A DNA stretch of 24,794 bases from Bacteroidales bacterium (GTDB lineage Bacteria; Bacteroidota; Bacteroidia; Bacteroidales; Muribaculaceae). The position numbers were made by a program, and so were the translations under genes. Shown in pieces: positions 7,812 through 15,798 of this stretch. The notes under the pieces were generated by a model. That model ran no database searches. It saw nothing but the letters and a program-made list of their open reading frames with translations, and was not told where the DNA came from. Within the stretch, counting starts at the first letter, position 1, and each line of letters starts with the position of its first letter. Where the stretch lies: assembly GCA_004552725.1 (NCBI GenBank), contig SFNM01000023.1, forward strand, positions 1 through 24,794. The letters are read 5' to 3'.

Positions 7812-10628
7812 TTACAGTTCGAGATAGGGCGCGGAGGGCGAATTACCATGTGCCACTTGCTCGGGGGTGCCTTTGGCCAGAATTTGGCCGCCTCCTTGCC
7901 CGCCTTCGGGACCGAGGTCGATGAGGTAGTCGGCGCAGCGGAGCACGTCGGTGTTGTGCTCGATTACCACCACTGTGTTGCCTCGGTCGACCAAGCGGTT
8001 TAGGATGTTGAGTAGGGTGCGTATATCTTCAAAATGCAGGCCGGTGGTGGGTTCGTCGAGGATGAACAGCGTTTTGCCTGTGTCGCGTTTGGCCAGTTCG
8101 GTAGCAAGTTTCACACGCTGGTTTTCGCCGCCGGAGAGAGTCGACGAGGGCTGGCCGAGCTTGATGTAGCCGAGGCCGATGTCGCGCAACACTTGCAGCT
8201 TGCGCACAATCTTCGGCACGGATTCAAAGAATTCGGTGGCTTGGTTGATGGTCATGTCCAACACATCGGCGATGCTCTTGCCTTTGTAGCGCACCTCGAG
8301 AGTGGTGCGGTTGTAGCGGCGCCCGTGGCAGGTTTCGCACGGCACTAAAACATCGGGCATAAAGTTCATTTCGATGGTGCGGTAGCCATTGCCGGCACAG
8401 GTCTCGCATCGGCCTCCTGACACGTTGAACGAAAATCGGCCGGGTTTGTAGCCGCGAATTTGTGCTTCGGGCAGTGCTACAAACAGCGAACGGATGTCGG
8501 TGAACACACCGGTGTATGTGGCCGGATTGGACCGAGGTGTACGACCCAAGGGCGATTGGTCCACAGTCACCACCTTGTCGATGTGTTCCAGCCCGAGGAT
8601 TTCGCCGTAGGGTAGGGGTTCTTCTAAAGCATGATAGAAGTGGGATGTGAGAATTGGCCGGAGTGTGCCATTGATGAGCGATGACTTGCCCGAGCCGCTC
8701 ACACCGGCTATGCAAGTAAGCGTGCCTAAGGGGATGGTGAGCGTTACATTCTTGAGATTGTGCCCAGTGCAACCGCGTAGCACTAACTGCTTGCCATTGC
8801 CTTCGCGACGCTTCGTCGGCAGGGGTATTTCTTTCTTGCCGTTGAGATATTGAGCGGTGAGGGTGTCGCTCTTGAGCAATTGCTTGGGAGTGCCGGCAAA
8901 TACCACGTTGCCGCCGCGACGTCCGGCTCCGGGACCGATGTCCACCACGTAGTCGGCTTCAAGCATAATGTCGCGGTCGTGTTCTACTACGATGATTGAG
9001 TTGGAGGCATCACGCAGTTGCTTGAGCGATGCGATGAGCCGATGGTTGTCGCGCTGATGCAGACCAATCGAAGGCTCGTCGAGTATATAAAGCACGTTGA
9101 CAAGTTCCGAGCCGAGTTGAGTGGCAAGACGGATGCGTTGCGACTCACCGCCGGAGAGGGTTGCACTCCGCCGATTGAGTTGTAGATATCCCAACCCGAT
9201 TTCACATAGGAAATGCAATCGCGAAGATATTTCTTTGATGATTTCGGATGCGATTTGGCGGTCGCGGCTATCCAAGCGATTCATCACGGTGTCGGCCCAT
9301 TCGCTGAGTCGATTGATATCCATACGCGCCAATTGAGCGATGTTGTGATTATCTACGAAGAAGTTGAGGCTCTCACGACATAGTCGGTCGCCATGACATT
9401 CCGGACACACTTTGGTGGAATAAAATTGCGTACTCCATCGACGAGCGGCTGCTCCGGCATCGTCGTCTTGCTGCATTTCAATGTATTTAATCAGACCGTC
9501 GAATTCGCCTAATGGGGTGATTGTGCCCACTTCGCGATTGGTAAGTGTCAGAGGGCGTTCACAGCCGGTGAGCATTTCTTCGATGGCTTCGTCGGGAATT
9601 TGACACAGAGGCGTGTGGAGGTCACATCCATAATTTTGGCAAATGGCCAGTAGTTGGTTGAAAATAGTGCTGTTTCGGTATTTGCCCAGCGGTTGGAAGG
9701 CGCCGTCGCGGATTGACAGATTAGGGTTAGGTATGATTTTTTCGCGGTCAATGATATTTACATACCCCAAGCCTTTGCAATGAGGGCAATAGCCCTGAGG
9801 GGAGTTGAACGAAAAGTTGTGAGGTGCCGGTTCGCGATACGATAAACCGCTATCTGGGTCCATTAAGTGCATTGAGTAATGGCTTACCGAGTCGTTGTCG
9901 ACTTGGTAAATCATCACTTCTTTGTCGCCTTGTTCCAGTGCGGCTTCTATTGTGTCGTAAAGACGTTGGCGGTCGGAGTCGCTTACGACCAATCGGTCTA
10001 CAACCAACTCCACCGAGTGGTTGCGATAGCGGTCGAGTTTCATTTCGGGTGTAATCTCGATGATGGCACCGTCGACGCGTACTCGCAAAAAGCCTTTTTT
10101 GCGCAAAGTATCGAAAAGTTCCTTGTAATGACCTTTGCGGTTCTTTACCAATGGCGCAAGCACATAGATTTTTTTGCCGGAATACTTGGTGAGGATTAAA
10201 TCTACAATTTGCTCGTCGGTGTATCGCACCATATCGCAGCCCGATAGATAACTGCGTGCATGGCCTGCTCGCGCAAATAGCAGTCGCAAAAAGTCATATA
10301 CTTCTGTTGTGGTGCCAATGGTCGACCGTGGGTTGCGGTTTATGGTTTTTTGCTCGATGGCAATCACCGGGGAGAGGCCGGTGATTTGATCCACGTCGGG
10401 GCGCTCCAACGAACCCAACATATTTCGAGCGTATGAGGAGAATGTTTCGATATAGCGGCGTTGCCCCTCGGCATATATTGTGTCGAAGGCTAAAGACGAC
10501 TTGCCCGAGCCACTCAAGCCGGTGATAACGGTGAGAGAGCCGTGAGGAATGGATACGTCGATATTGCGCAAGTTGTTCACTCGCGCTCCAATCACATTGA
10601 GTGATGCTTCGCCGCTATTATCGTTCAT
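7812..10628 (-). CDS. uvrA: Excinuclease ABC subunit UvrA
   Basis: The damage-recognition ATPase of nucleotide excision repair, 938 residues with the start chosen here. It has two ABC modules: Walker A GLSGSGKS (37-44) and GVSGSGKS (642-649), signatures LSGGESQR (from 491) and LSGGENQR (from 831), and Walker B regions ILDEPSIGL and ILDEPTTGL. The C-terminal zinc finger is complete (Cys741, Cys744, Cys764, Cys767). The N-terminal one keeps only Cys281 and Cys284; the first CxxC pair of E. coli UvrA is replaced by a stretch without cysteine. An in-frame ATG exists five codons upstream, but the ATG at 10628-10626 overlaps the transglycosylase stop as ATGA, which favours it. uvrA is the last gene of the run that starts at the aminotransferase; I see no clear terminator after it. 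Confidence 0.97.
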   Translation of the reverse strand: MNDNSGEASLNVIGARVNNLRNIDVSIPHGSLTVITGLSGSGKSSLAFDTIYAEGQRRYIETFSSYARNMLGSLERPDVDQITGLSPVIAIEQKTINRNPRSTIGTTTEVYDFLRLLFARAGHARSYLSGCDMVRYTDEQIVDLILTKYSGKKIYVLAPLVKNRKGHYKELFDTLRKKGFLRVRVDGAIIEITPEMKLDRYRNHSVELVVDRLVVSDSDRQRLYDTIEAALEQGDKEVMIYQVDNDSVSHYSMHLMDPDSGLSYREPAPHNFSFNSPQGYCPHCKGLGYVNIIDREKIIPNPNLSIRDGAFQPLGKYRNSTIFNQLLAICQNYGCDLHTPLCQIPDEAIEEMLTGCERPLTLTNREVGTITPLGEFDGLIKYIEMQQDDDAGAAARRWSTQFYSTKVCPECHGDRLCRESLNFFVDNHNIAQLARMDINRLSEWADTVMNRLDSRDRQIASEIIKEISSRLHFLCEIGLGYLQLNRRSATLSGGESQRIRLATQLGSELVNVLYILDEPSIGLHQRDNHRLIASLKQLRDASNSIIVVEHDRDIMLEADYVVDIGPGAGRRGGNVVFAGTPKQLLKSDTLTAQYLNGKKEIPLPTKRREGNGKQLVLRGCTGHNLKNVTLTIPLGTLTCIAGVSGSGKSSLINGTLRPILTSHFYHALEEPLPYGEILGLEHIDKVVTVDQSPLGRTPRSNPATYTGVFTDIRSLFVALPEAQIRGYKPGRFSFNVSGGRCETCAGNGYRTIEMNFMPDVLVPCETCHGRRYNRTTLEVRYKGKSIADVLDMTINQATEFFESVPKIVRKLQVLRDIGLGYIKLGQPSSTLSGGENQRVKLATELAKRDTGKTLFILDEPTTGLHFEDIRTLLNILNRLVDRGNTVVVIEHNTDVLRCADYLIDLGPEGGQGGGQILAKGTPEQVAHGNSPSAPYLEL

Positions 10629-11551
10629 TGTTGTGATACCCAATTAGAATTGTATACACTGCGGCGCGCAGATGAGCGACGCAGCGACTCAGCCATCGGC
10701 ACGCGCACTTTGTACACATGGCGGGAGCGGTTAGTAAGTTTTGTGGAAATAATCCATGGGTTCTCGTCGCGCAAAATTTGAAAATTGATACCGCGGTCGA
10801 GGGCCCATTGCGGCCATGAGTTTACGGTGGAGTCTACTTCCACTACATCCACTTCGCGCGGGAAATAAAGTTGCTCTTCGGATAGTTGAAATCCATATTT
10901 GCGAGGATTTTCCATAATCATCTTCATGGCGATAACACGGAATGGATAACGCATGGTTTCTTCACTCAGATATAGGTCAGAGGCAGATGCTACGCCTTGC
11001 TCGCGAAGTTGCTTTGAGACTCGTCCCATGCCTGTATTGTACGATGCCATGGCTGACATCCAATCACCATTGTAGGTGTTGCGAGCGCGTTTGAAATACT
11101 TGCAAGCGGCGCGAGTGGATAATTCGATGTTGAGGCGTTCGTCAACTTCATCATTTACAATCAAGCCGTATTCTTTGGCTGTGGCAGTCATAAATTGCCA
11201 GATGCCTGCAGCCCCGGCACCGGAGCGAGCGCGTGTGGCAAGGTTTGATTCGATGCAAGCAAGATAGAGGAGGTCGTCGGGCATGCCACATTCGCGCAGA
11301 ATTGGCGCGATTTGCGGAAAGAAGCGGTTGGCACGTTTGATGCACAGCAAGGTGTTGCCGTGAGTGTACATGATGGATGTGAGTTCACGATCGAGTCGCT
11401 CATAGTTCGACTGTAGGTCAACGTCGATTTCTTGCCCGCAAATCTCGATTTTTGCAGGTACTTGAGGGTTTTCCACGGGCGAGAATGCCACAGCGCATAC
11501 GCCCGCGGCAATCACAAGCGCGAATGCCCCAAGTTTGAATAGTTGTTTCAT
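10625..11551 (-). CDS. Lytic murein transglycosylase (SLT/GH23, MltD-like)
   Basis: A 308-residue envelope enzyme predicted to cleave peptidoglycan glycan strands to 1,6-anhydro products. A signal peptide covers about residues 1-24 (positive start, then a hydrophobic Ala/Val-rich core). The SLT domain spans about 85-215: the catalytic Glu is Glu101 in ACIESNL, followed by GAAGIWQFM (113-121) and the AMASYNTGMGRV motif (167-178). No LysM repeats are seen, unlike E. coli MltD. Its start overlaps the TonB-like stop as TAATG, and its stop overlaps uvrA as ATGA, so all three are probably translated from one message. Confidence 0.92.
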   Translation of the reverse strand: MKQLFKLGAFALVIAAGVCAVAFSPVENPQVPAKIEICGQEIDVDLQSNYERLDRELTSIMYTHGNTLLCIKRANRFFPQIAPILRECGMPDDLLYLACIESNLATRARSGAGAAGIWQFMTATAKEYGLIVNDEVDERLNIELSTRAACKYFKRARNTYNGDWMSAMASYNTGMGRVSKQLREQGVASASDLYLSEETMRYPFRVIAMKMIMENPRKYGFQLSEEQLYFPREVDVVEVDSTVNSWPQWALDRGINFQILRDENPWIISTKLTNRSRHVYKVRVPMAESLRRSSARRSVYNSNWVSQQ

Positions 11552-12231
11552 TACATTACAAATTTGATAGGCAATACATAGGTTACATTAACAGGATTTC
11601 CATTAATGGCGCCGGGTGTCCACTTAGGCATGGATTTCACCAATCGCACGGCTTCTGCATCGAGGTGTGTTTCAACACCTTGAGCCACGCTTACATTGGA
11701 AATAGTGCCGTCTTTGAGCACAGTGAAGCGCACTTTCACAGTGCCTTCAACGCCATTTTGCAGTGCCGGAGCGGGATAAACCAAGTTGTTGCTCAACCAT
11801 GTGCGCATATTCTGCATACCGCCGGGAAATTCGGGGTTTTCATCAATGTCGCTCAGCGAGTAGGTGCGCGAGTCGGATGCTGCAGATGCTGCCGGTTGGT
11901 TGGTGGAGGTTGATTGTTGAGGTGTTGTAGTTGATTGCGACTCTGATGCGGTCGTTTCTTGAGCCGATAATGATGTGCTTTCTTCTTGAGATTGCGATGT
12001 TGTGGACTCTTGTTGAGTGGCGGCGGTAGTTGATGGCGTTTGAATATCATCATCAACTTCGCAACCAAGGTCGGTATCTTCAACTTGCGCCATTTCTTGG
12101 GTTGTCCACTCGTATTGTGATGTGGTGCCTTTATACAGCAGAATAAACACCAACACACTGATTGCTATTCCCACTACATAGGTTATCAGTGAGAATGATG
12201 AATTGTTAGGGTAGTTAAAATTATAGGCCAT
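11551..12231 (-). CDS. TonB-family energy transducer with Ser/Thr/Gln-rich linker
   Basis: A 226-residue inner-membrane protein with a cytoplasmic N-terminus. A single transmembrane segment spans about residues 15-33 (ITYVVGIAISVLVFILLY). A low-complexity linker rich in Ser, Thr, Gln and Glu runs from about 65 to 120. The C-terminal TonB domain covers about 133-226, with the Bacteroidetes-typical FPGGMQNMRTWLSNNLVYP and then EGTVKVRFTVLKDGTI. Such proteins couple proton-motive force to outer-membrane TonB-dependent transporters. Classical TonB linkers are Pro/Lys-rich; this one is not. The gene begins 39 nt after the exonuclease III stop and overlaps the transglycosylase by TAATG. No ExbB/ExbD genes are in the window. 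Confidence 0.9.
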   Translation of the reverse strand: MAYNFNYPNNSSFSLITYVVGIAISVLVFILLYKGTTSQYEWTTQEMAQVEDTDLGCEVDDDIQTPSTTAATQQESTTSQSQEESTSLSAQETTASESQSTTTPQQSTSTNQPAASAASDSRTYSLSDIDENPEFPGGMQNMRTWLSNNLVYPAPALQNGVEGTVKVRFTVLKDGTISNVSVAQGVETHLDAEAVRLVKSMPKWTPGAINGNPVNVTYVLPIKFVM

Positions 12232-12270
12232 GGATTGTGATTTAGGGTATTCGGTAATAGATATTTTTGA

Positions 12271-13026
12271 TTAGAAACTTAACTCTAAAAGCACCGGACA
12301 GTGGTCGCTACCGAGGATGTCGGGCAGAATTTCTGCACGTTGTAATGCCGGAAGCAGTCGCTCGGAGATAAGGAAGTAGTCGATACGCCATCCGATGTTC
12401 TTTGCACGTGAATTGAAGCGGTAACTCCACCATGAATAGGCCTTGGCCGTGTCGGGGTGAAGATGACGGAATGTGTCGACGAAACCACGCTCGAGCAAGG
12501 CTGAAAACGCCGCGCGCTCTTGGTCGGAGAACCCGGCATTTTGGCGGTTGGCCTTGGGGTTGGAGAGGTCGATTTCATTGTGTGCTACGTTGAGGTCGCC
12601 ACACACCACTACCGGCTTTATGGCATCAAGTTTTACCAAGTAGTCGGCAAAAGCCGCTTCCCATTCCAGACGGTAAGGCAAGCGAGCCAACTCGCCTTGC
12701 GAGTTGGGCGTGTACACGTTCACCAAGTAGAAATGTTCAAATTCCACTGTGATGACGCGTCCTTCGGTGTCGTGCTCCGGGATGCCGATACCGGTGGTGT
12801 GGCTCAATACTTCTTCGCGCGAGAAAACGGCTGTGCCGGAGTAGCCTTTGCGCTCGGCATAATTATAGATGGCTTGGTAGCCGGGAAATTCCAGGTCAAT
12901 TTGGCCTGCTTGTATCTTCGTTTCTTGTAGCGATACCACATCAGCATCCAACTCGCGAAAAATATCGCAAAAGCCTTTGCCTACTACGGCTCGCAGCCCG
13001 TTTACATTCCAAGAAATCAGTTTCAT
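12271..13026 (-). CDS. xth: Exodeoxyribonuclease III (AP endonuclease, ExoIII/Xth family)
   Basis: A 251-residue member of the exonuclease-endonuclease-phosphatase fold, acting at abasic sites and 3' ends in base-excision repair. Visible motifs are ISWNVNGLRA (4-13), LQETK with the metal-binding Glu35, VNVYTPNSQ, the CGDLNVAHNEIDL metal and substrate residues, YSWWSYRF, WRIDYFLIS, and the C-terminal SDHCP with the catalytic His242. Length is normal for the family (E. coli 268). It lies 12 nt after the porin stop, so co-transcription is likely. Confidence 0.96.
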   Translation of the reverse strand: MKLISWNVNGLRAVVGKGFCDIFRELDADVVSLQETKIQAGQIDLEFPGYQAIYNYAERKGYSGTAVFSREEVLSHTTGIGIPEHDTEGRVITVEFEHFYLVNVYTPNSQGELARLPYRLEWEAAFADYLVKLDAIKPVVVCGDLNVAHNEIDLSNPKANRQNAGFSDQERAAFSALLERGFVDTFRHLHPDTAKAYSWWSYRFNSRAKNIGWRIDYFLISERLLPALQRAEILPDILGSDHCPVLLELSF

Positions 13027-13038
13027 AGACGTATGTTT

Positions 13039-14049
13039 TTAGAATTTTATCACCATTTCGGCCACGATTTTGTCGTCGCGGCCTTCCAGCGGCTCATAGC
13101 CGTGGCGGTAAAAGTAATTTTCATAGTTCAAGCGGAAATCGCAACGCAAATTTTTCATACGATACGACACCGTAGAGCCGACTGTAAGGCGCGAGCGTGC
13201 CGGTAAGTCGCCTACGATGAGCCCGTTGCCGTCGCAAGCACCTGAGGAGTCGAATGAGTGGCCGTCGTAGCGTCCTTCCATCGAAAAATAATTGAATACT
13301 CCCCATTTCACCGGCATCAAGTATTGACTCATGAAATTGTATGCGTGGCTATCTTTAAAATCACTTCCACAGAAGTGTTTGTAAGTGTATTCTGCTTCGG
13401 CCATCCATCTGCCCATGCGTAAGGTGGCTGAGCAATTGGCTGTGTTGATGCGCACTTGTTGAGGCACATAACTCTTAAAACTCGAAGTGAATGAAAAGTC
13501 GCCTACTGAATAGGTGGCTTTGCATGCCGCTACTTTCGAGGTGGAGTAGGGGGTATGGTCGCTAATGCTGTTGGGATTGAACACGCCGGCTTCGATGGTG
13601 AGTGGCAACCCTGTGGCTGAAAGCAGCACTGAAGCACCCACGGCGCGCTGGTTGACTACGTCGCGTGCCACAAATGAGCGATTGGAAAATACTTGCACGC
13701 CCGGGCCACGGAACACGTCGCAGCCAAACGGCGCACGGAACTGGCCGATTTTCACCTTCACATTCTGCACCGGTGCATACCGTGCCCACGCATCGAGCAT
13801 CTTGAATTTGCCTTCGTCGCAGAAGTCGGCCTGTACGCGGTAATCAATTTTAGGAATGATTTTGCCATACAATCCCAAGCGGGCATAACGAACCTGAAAG
13901 CGCGAGGGTGTGTCGTCGATGAGCAGTTGCTCGTATCGAGCCATTATCACACCATCGGGGGTGGGCAGGTAGTCGGTCCAATCGGCAGCATCTACCATTG
14001 GCGCTATTGTCAGCGTTGTCGCTATTGTGAGTGTACGAAATATTTTCAT
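13039..14049 (-). CDS. Outer-membrane beta-barrel porin (phosphate-selective porin O/P-like)
   Basis: A 336-residue predicted porin. A signal peptide covers about residues 1-21 and ends in APMVDA-ADW. Alternating hydrophobic and polar strands with periplasmic turns follow, and the protein ends in Phe, the usual C-terminal barrel signal. The segment YARLGLYGKIIPKIDYRVQADF and the later VKIGQFRAPFGCD are typical of the OprP/OprO-like family common in Bacteroidetes. Substrate is unknown; family membership does not prove phosphate transport. It starts 16 nt after the aminotransferase stop. Confidence 0.8.
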   Translation of the reverse strand: MKIFRTLTIATTLTIAPMVDAADWTDYLPTPDGVIMARYEQLLIDDTPSRFQVRYARLGLYGKIIPKIDYRVQADFCDEGKFKMLDAWARYAPVQNVKVKIGQFRAPFGCDVFRGPGVQVFSNRSFVARDVVNQRAVGASVLLSATGLPLTIEAGVFNPNSISDHTPYSTSKVAACKATYSVGDFSFTSSFKSYVPQQVRINTANCSATLRMGRWMAEAEYTYKHFCGSDFKDSHAYNFMSQYLMPVKWGVFNYFSMEGRYDGHSFDSSGACDGNGLIVGDLPARSRLTVGSTVSYRMKNLRCDFRLNYENYFYRHGYEPLEGRDDKIVAEMVIKF

Positions 14050-14065
14050 AATGTTTGAATTTTGG

Positions 14066-15265
14066 TTAGATAGTTCTTCCGGGGTATGCTTTCAAGGCAT
14101 GAGCCAACACTTCGAGCGCTTTGCCTAACTCTTCGGTTTTGAGCACGTAGGCCATACGCACTTGGTCGCGTCCCAAGTCCGGATTTACATAGAAGCCGGA
14201 TGCCGGAGCCATAAACACGGTTTGACCTTCCCATTCGAAGTCGGTCAAGCACCATAGGCAGAAGCGGTCGGCATCGTCGACCGGCAGGCGTACCACGGTG
14301 TAGAATGCACCCATAGGTATCGGAGTGTAGCACCCCGGTATCATATTGATGCGGTCGACCAAAAACTTGCGTCGCTCCACATATTCATTATATGTCTCAA
14401 GCATATATTCAGCCGGAGTGTCGATTGATGCCTCGGCCACAATCTGTCCTAGCAGAGGCGGAGACAATCGTGCTTGGCAAAACTTCATAATGTTGGCTTT
14501 CAACTCCTTATGCTTGGTGATGATGGCCCCGATACGAATACCACACTCGTTGTAGCGCTTCGACACCGAGTCGATTAGCACCACTTGCTCTTCTACACCC
14601 GGCAGATGAAATGCTGAAATGTACGGTGCGCCTGTGTAGCAAAATTCGCGGTAGACTTCGTCGGAGAACAAGAACAAGTCGTAGCGCTTCACCAAGTCGC
14701 GCAGTTGCAACATCTCCTTCATCGTGTAGAGATAACCCGTTGGATTGTTGGGATTGCAGATGAGAATACCTTTAGTACGCTCATTTATCAACTTCTCAAA
14801 CTCCTGCATCGGAGGCAGTTGAAACCCGTTGTCGATGGTCGACGGTATGGTCACTATCTTTGCACCGGCCGAAATGGCAAAAGCCATATAGTTGGCGTAT
14901 GCAGGCTCCGGCACAATAATTTCGTCGCCCGGATCCAAACAGGCCATAAAAGCAAACAACACTGCTTCAGAGCCGCCGGTGGTGACAATTATATCGTCGA
15001 CATCAACGTCAATATTAAACTTGTGATAGTACTCGCACAACTTGCATCGCAGTGAATACATACCCTCCGAAGGGGAGTATTCCAACACTGTGCGGTCGAT
15101 GTTTCGGATGGCTTCAAATGCTACTTGCGGTGTGGGCACATCCGGTTGCCCGATATTTAACCTATAAACTTTAATGCCACGCGCCTCTGCCGCGTTGGCA
15201 TACTTTACCAACCGGCGGATTGGCGACGCCGGCATCACTGTACCTCGTTGTGAAACTTGTGGCAT
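14066..15265 (-). CDS. Pyridoxal-phosphate aminotransferase, class I/II (aspartate aminotransferase-like)
   Basis: A 399-residue fold-type I aminotransferase. With this start, the substrate-binding NPNNPTGY is at 171-178, the cofactor Asp is in FLFSDEVY, and the Schiff-base Lys236 lies in DSVSKRYN, followed by the phosphate-binding Arg in GIRIG. The family interconverts amino and keto acids; the exact substrate is unresolved, with aspartate/2-oxoglutarate most likely. An upstream in-frame ATG at 15295 would add ten residues, but it falls inside a perfect promoter -7 element, so the start at 15265 (MPQVSQRG) is preferred. It heads the transcription unit running to uvrA. Confidence 0.92.
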   Translation of the reverse strand: MPQVSQRGTVMPASPIRRLVKYANAAEARGIKVYRLNIGQPDVPTPQVAFEAIRNIDRTVLEYSPSEGMYSLRCKLCEYYHKFNIDVDVDDIIVTTGGSEAVLFAFMACLDPGDEIIVPEPAYANYMAFAISAGAKIVTIPSTIDNGFQLPPMQEFEKLINERTKGILICNPNNPTGYLYTMKEMLQLRDLVKRYDLFLFSDEVYREFCYTGAPYISAFHLPGVEEQVVLIDSVSKRYNECGIRIGAIITKHKELKANIMKFCQARLSPPLLGQIVAEASIDTPAEYMLETYNEYVERRKFLVDRINMIPGCYTPIPMGAFYTVVRLPVDDADRFCLWCLTDFEWEGQTVFMAPASGFYVNPDLGRDQVRMAYVLKTEELGKALEVLAHALKAYPGRTI

Positions 15266-15292
15266 AAATACTGTCAATTCGATAATGAATTG

Positions 15293-15324
15293 CAAATTTA
15301 AGCATTTTTGCCCAAATCACCAAA
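15293..15324 (-). promoter_or_regulatory. Complete Bacteroidetes promoter for the aminotransferase-to-uvrA run
   Basis: The minus strand carries TTTG at 15324-15321, a 20-nt spacer, then TAAATTTG at 15300-15293. Both match the -33/-7 consensus, and the spacing is in the accepted 19-21 nt range. The -7 box ends 27 nt before the chosen start at 15265, leaving a short leader. Confidence 0.75.
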
Positions 15325-15376
15325 CATTCCGCAGCCAAAAACCTCTACCGTATCAACGTTGTGAATAAAGGAATAA

Positions 15377-15412
15377 CGTAAACGTAAAATGAGAATACGT
15401 TTTACGTTTACG
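15377..15412. repeat. Perfect 13-bp inverted repeat
   Basis: CGTAAACGTAAAA at 15377-15389 is matched exactly by its reverse complement at 15400-15412, with a 10-nt loop. It lies between the 80-aa gene's stop (15443) and the aminotransferase promoter (-33 at 15324). On the minus strand it is followed by T-rich sequence (TTATTCC), so it could be a weak terminator for the small gene. Its symmetry and position also allow an operator for the aminotransferase unit. Confidence 0.7.
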
Positions 15413-15442
15413 ATAATCAACTACGGAGCAAAGCGCCGCTGC

Positions 15443-15685
15443 TCAGATAGTGCGGTTGTAGCGGTCGGATGCTTGCTTCACATAGAAGCGCAAGATGGAG
15501 TATATCATTGATGGCTCGGGTTGCATATCGGTGCTTTCGCCTGCTCCGAGAAGGAGTTCGCCGGTGAGCGCTGATGCAATTTCGAGACGTTGCTCGTAAG
15601 GAAGTGAACGGAGAGTGTTGAGCACGGCGGGGGTAAATACCACTGATTTATTCATAGTTTTGTCGATTTTTAGGTCGGAGGACAT
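15443..15685 (-). CDS. Conserved-looking small protein of unknown function (80 aa)
   Basis: I do not recognise the family. The protein is acidic to neutral, without a signal peptide, membrane segment or cysteine motif. It looks like a small soluble helical protein: VVFTPAVLNTLRSLPYEQRLEIA, then a Gly/Glu-rich LLLGAGEST turn, then MIYSILRFYVKQASDRYNR. A second ATG at codon 11 (MNKSVVFTP) is a possible start; the first ATG is preceded by AAAAGG, which looks like a ribosome binding site. A TAACTTTG promoter element 46 nt upstream supports it as a real, separately transcribed gene. Confidence 0.7.
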   Translation of the reverse strand: MSSDLKIDKTMNKSVVFTPAVLNTLRSLPYEQRLEIASALTGELLLGAGESTDMQPEPSMIYSILRFYVKQASDRYNRTI

Positions 15686-15731
15686 AGCCTTTTGACGATG
15701 AGTAATTAGAGATAGTTTTGAGATTTCATCG

Positions 15732-15739
15732 CAAAGTTA
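15732..15739 (-). promoter_or_regulatory. Bacteroidetes-type -7 element for the 80-aa gene
   Basis: The minus strand reads TAACTTTG, a full TAnnTTTG match, 46 nt before the first ATG of the 80-aa gene. No convincing TTTG is found 19-21 nt upstream. Confidence 0.55.
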
Positions 15740-15798
15740 CACCTTGTGCTGTGTAAAAATCTAGTCCATAAATGTTAACAAAACTAAAAAATATTAAC

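Noticed and set aside
15426..15444. A small GAGCA/TGCTC hairpin at the end of the 80-aa gene.
   Set aside because: The stem is only 5 bp with a 9-nt loop and no T-run, so it is too weak to call a terminator.
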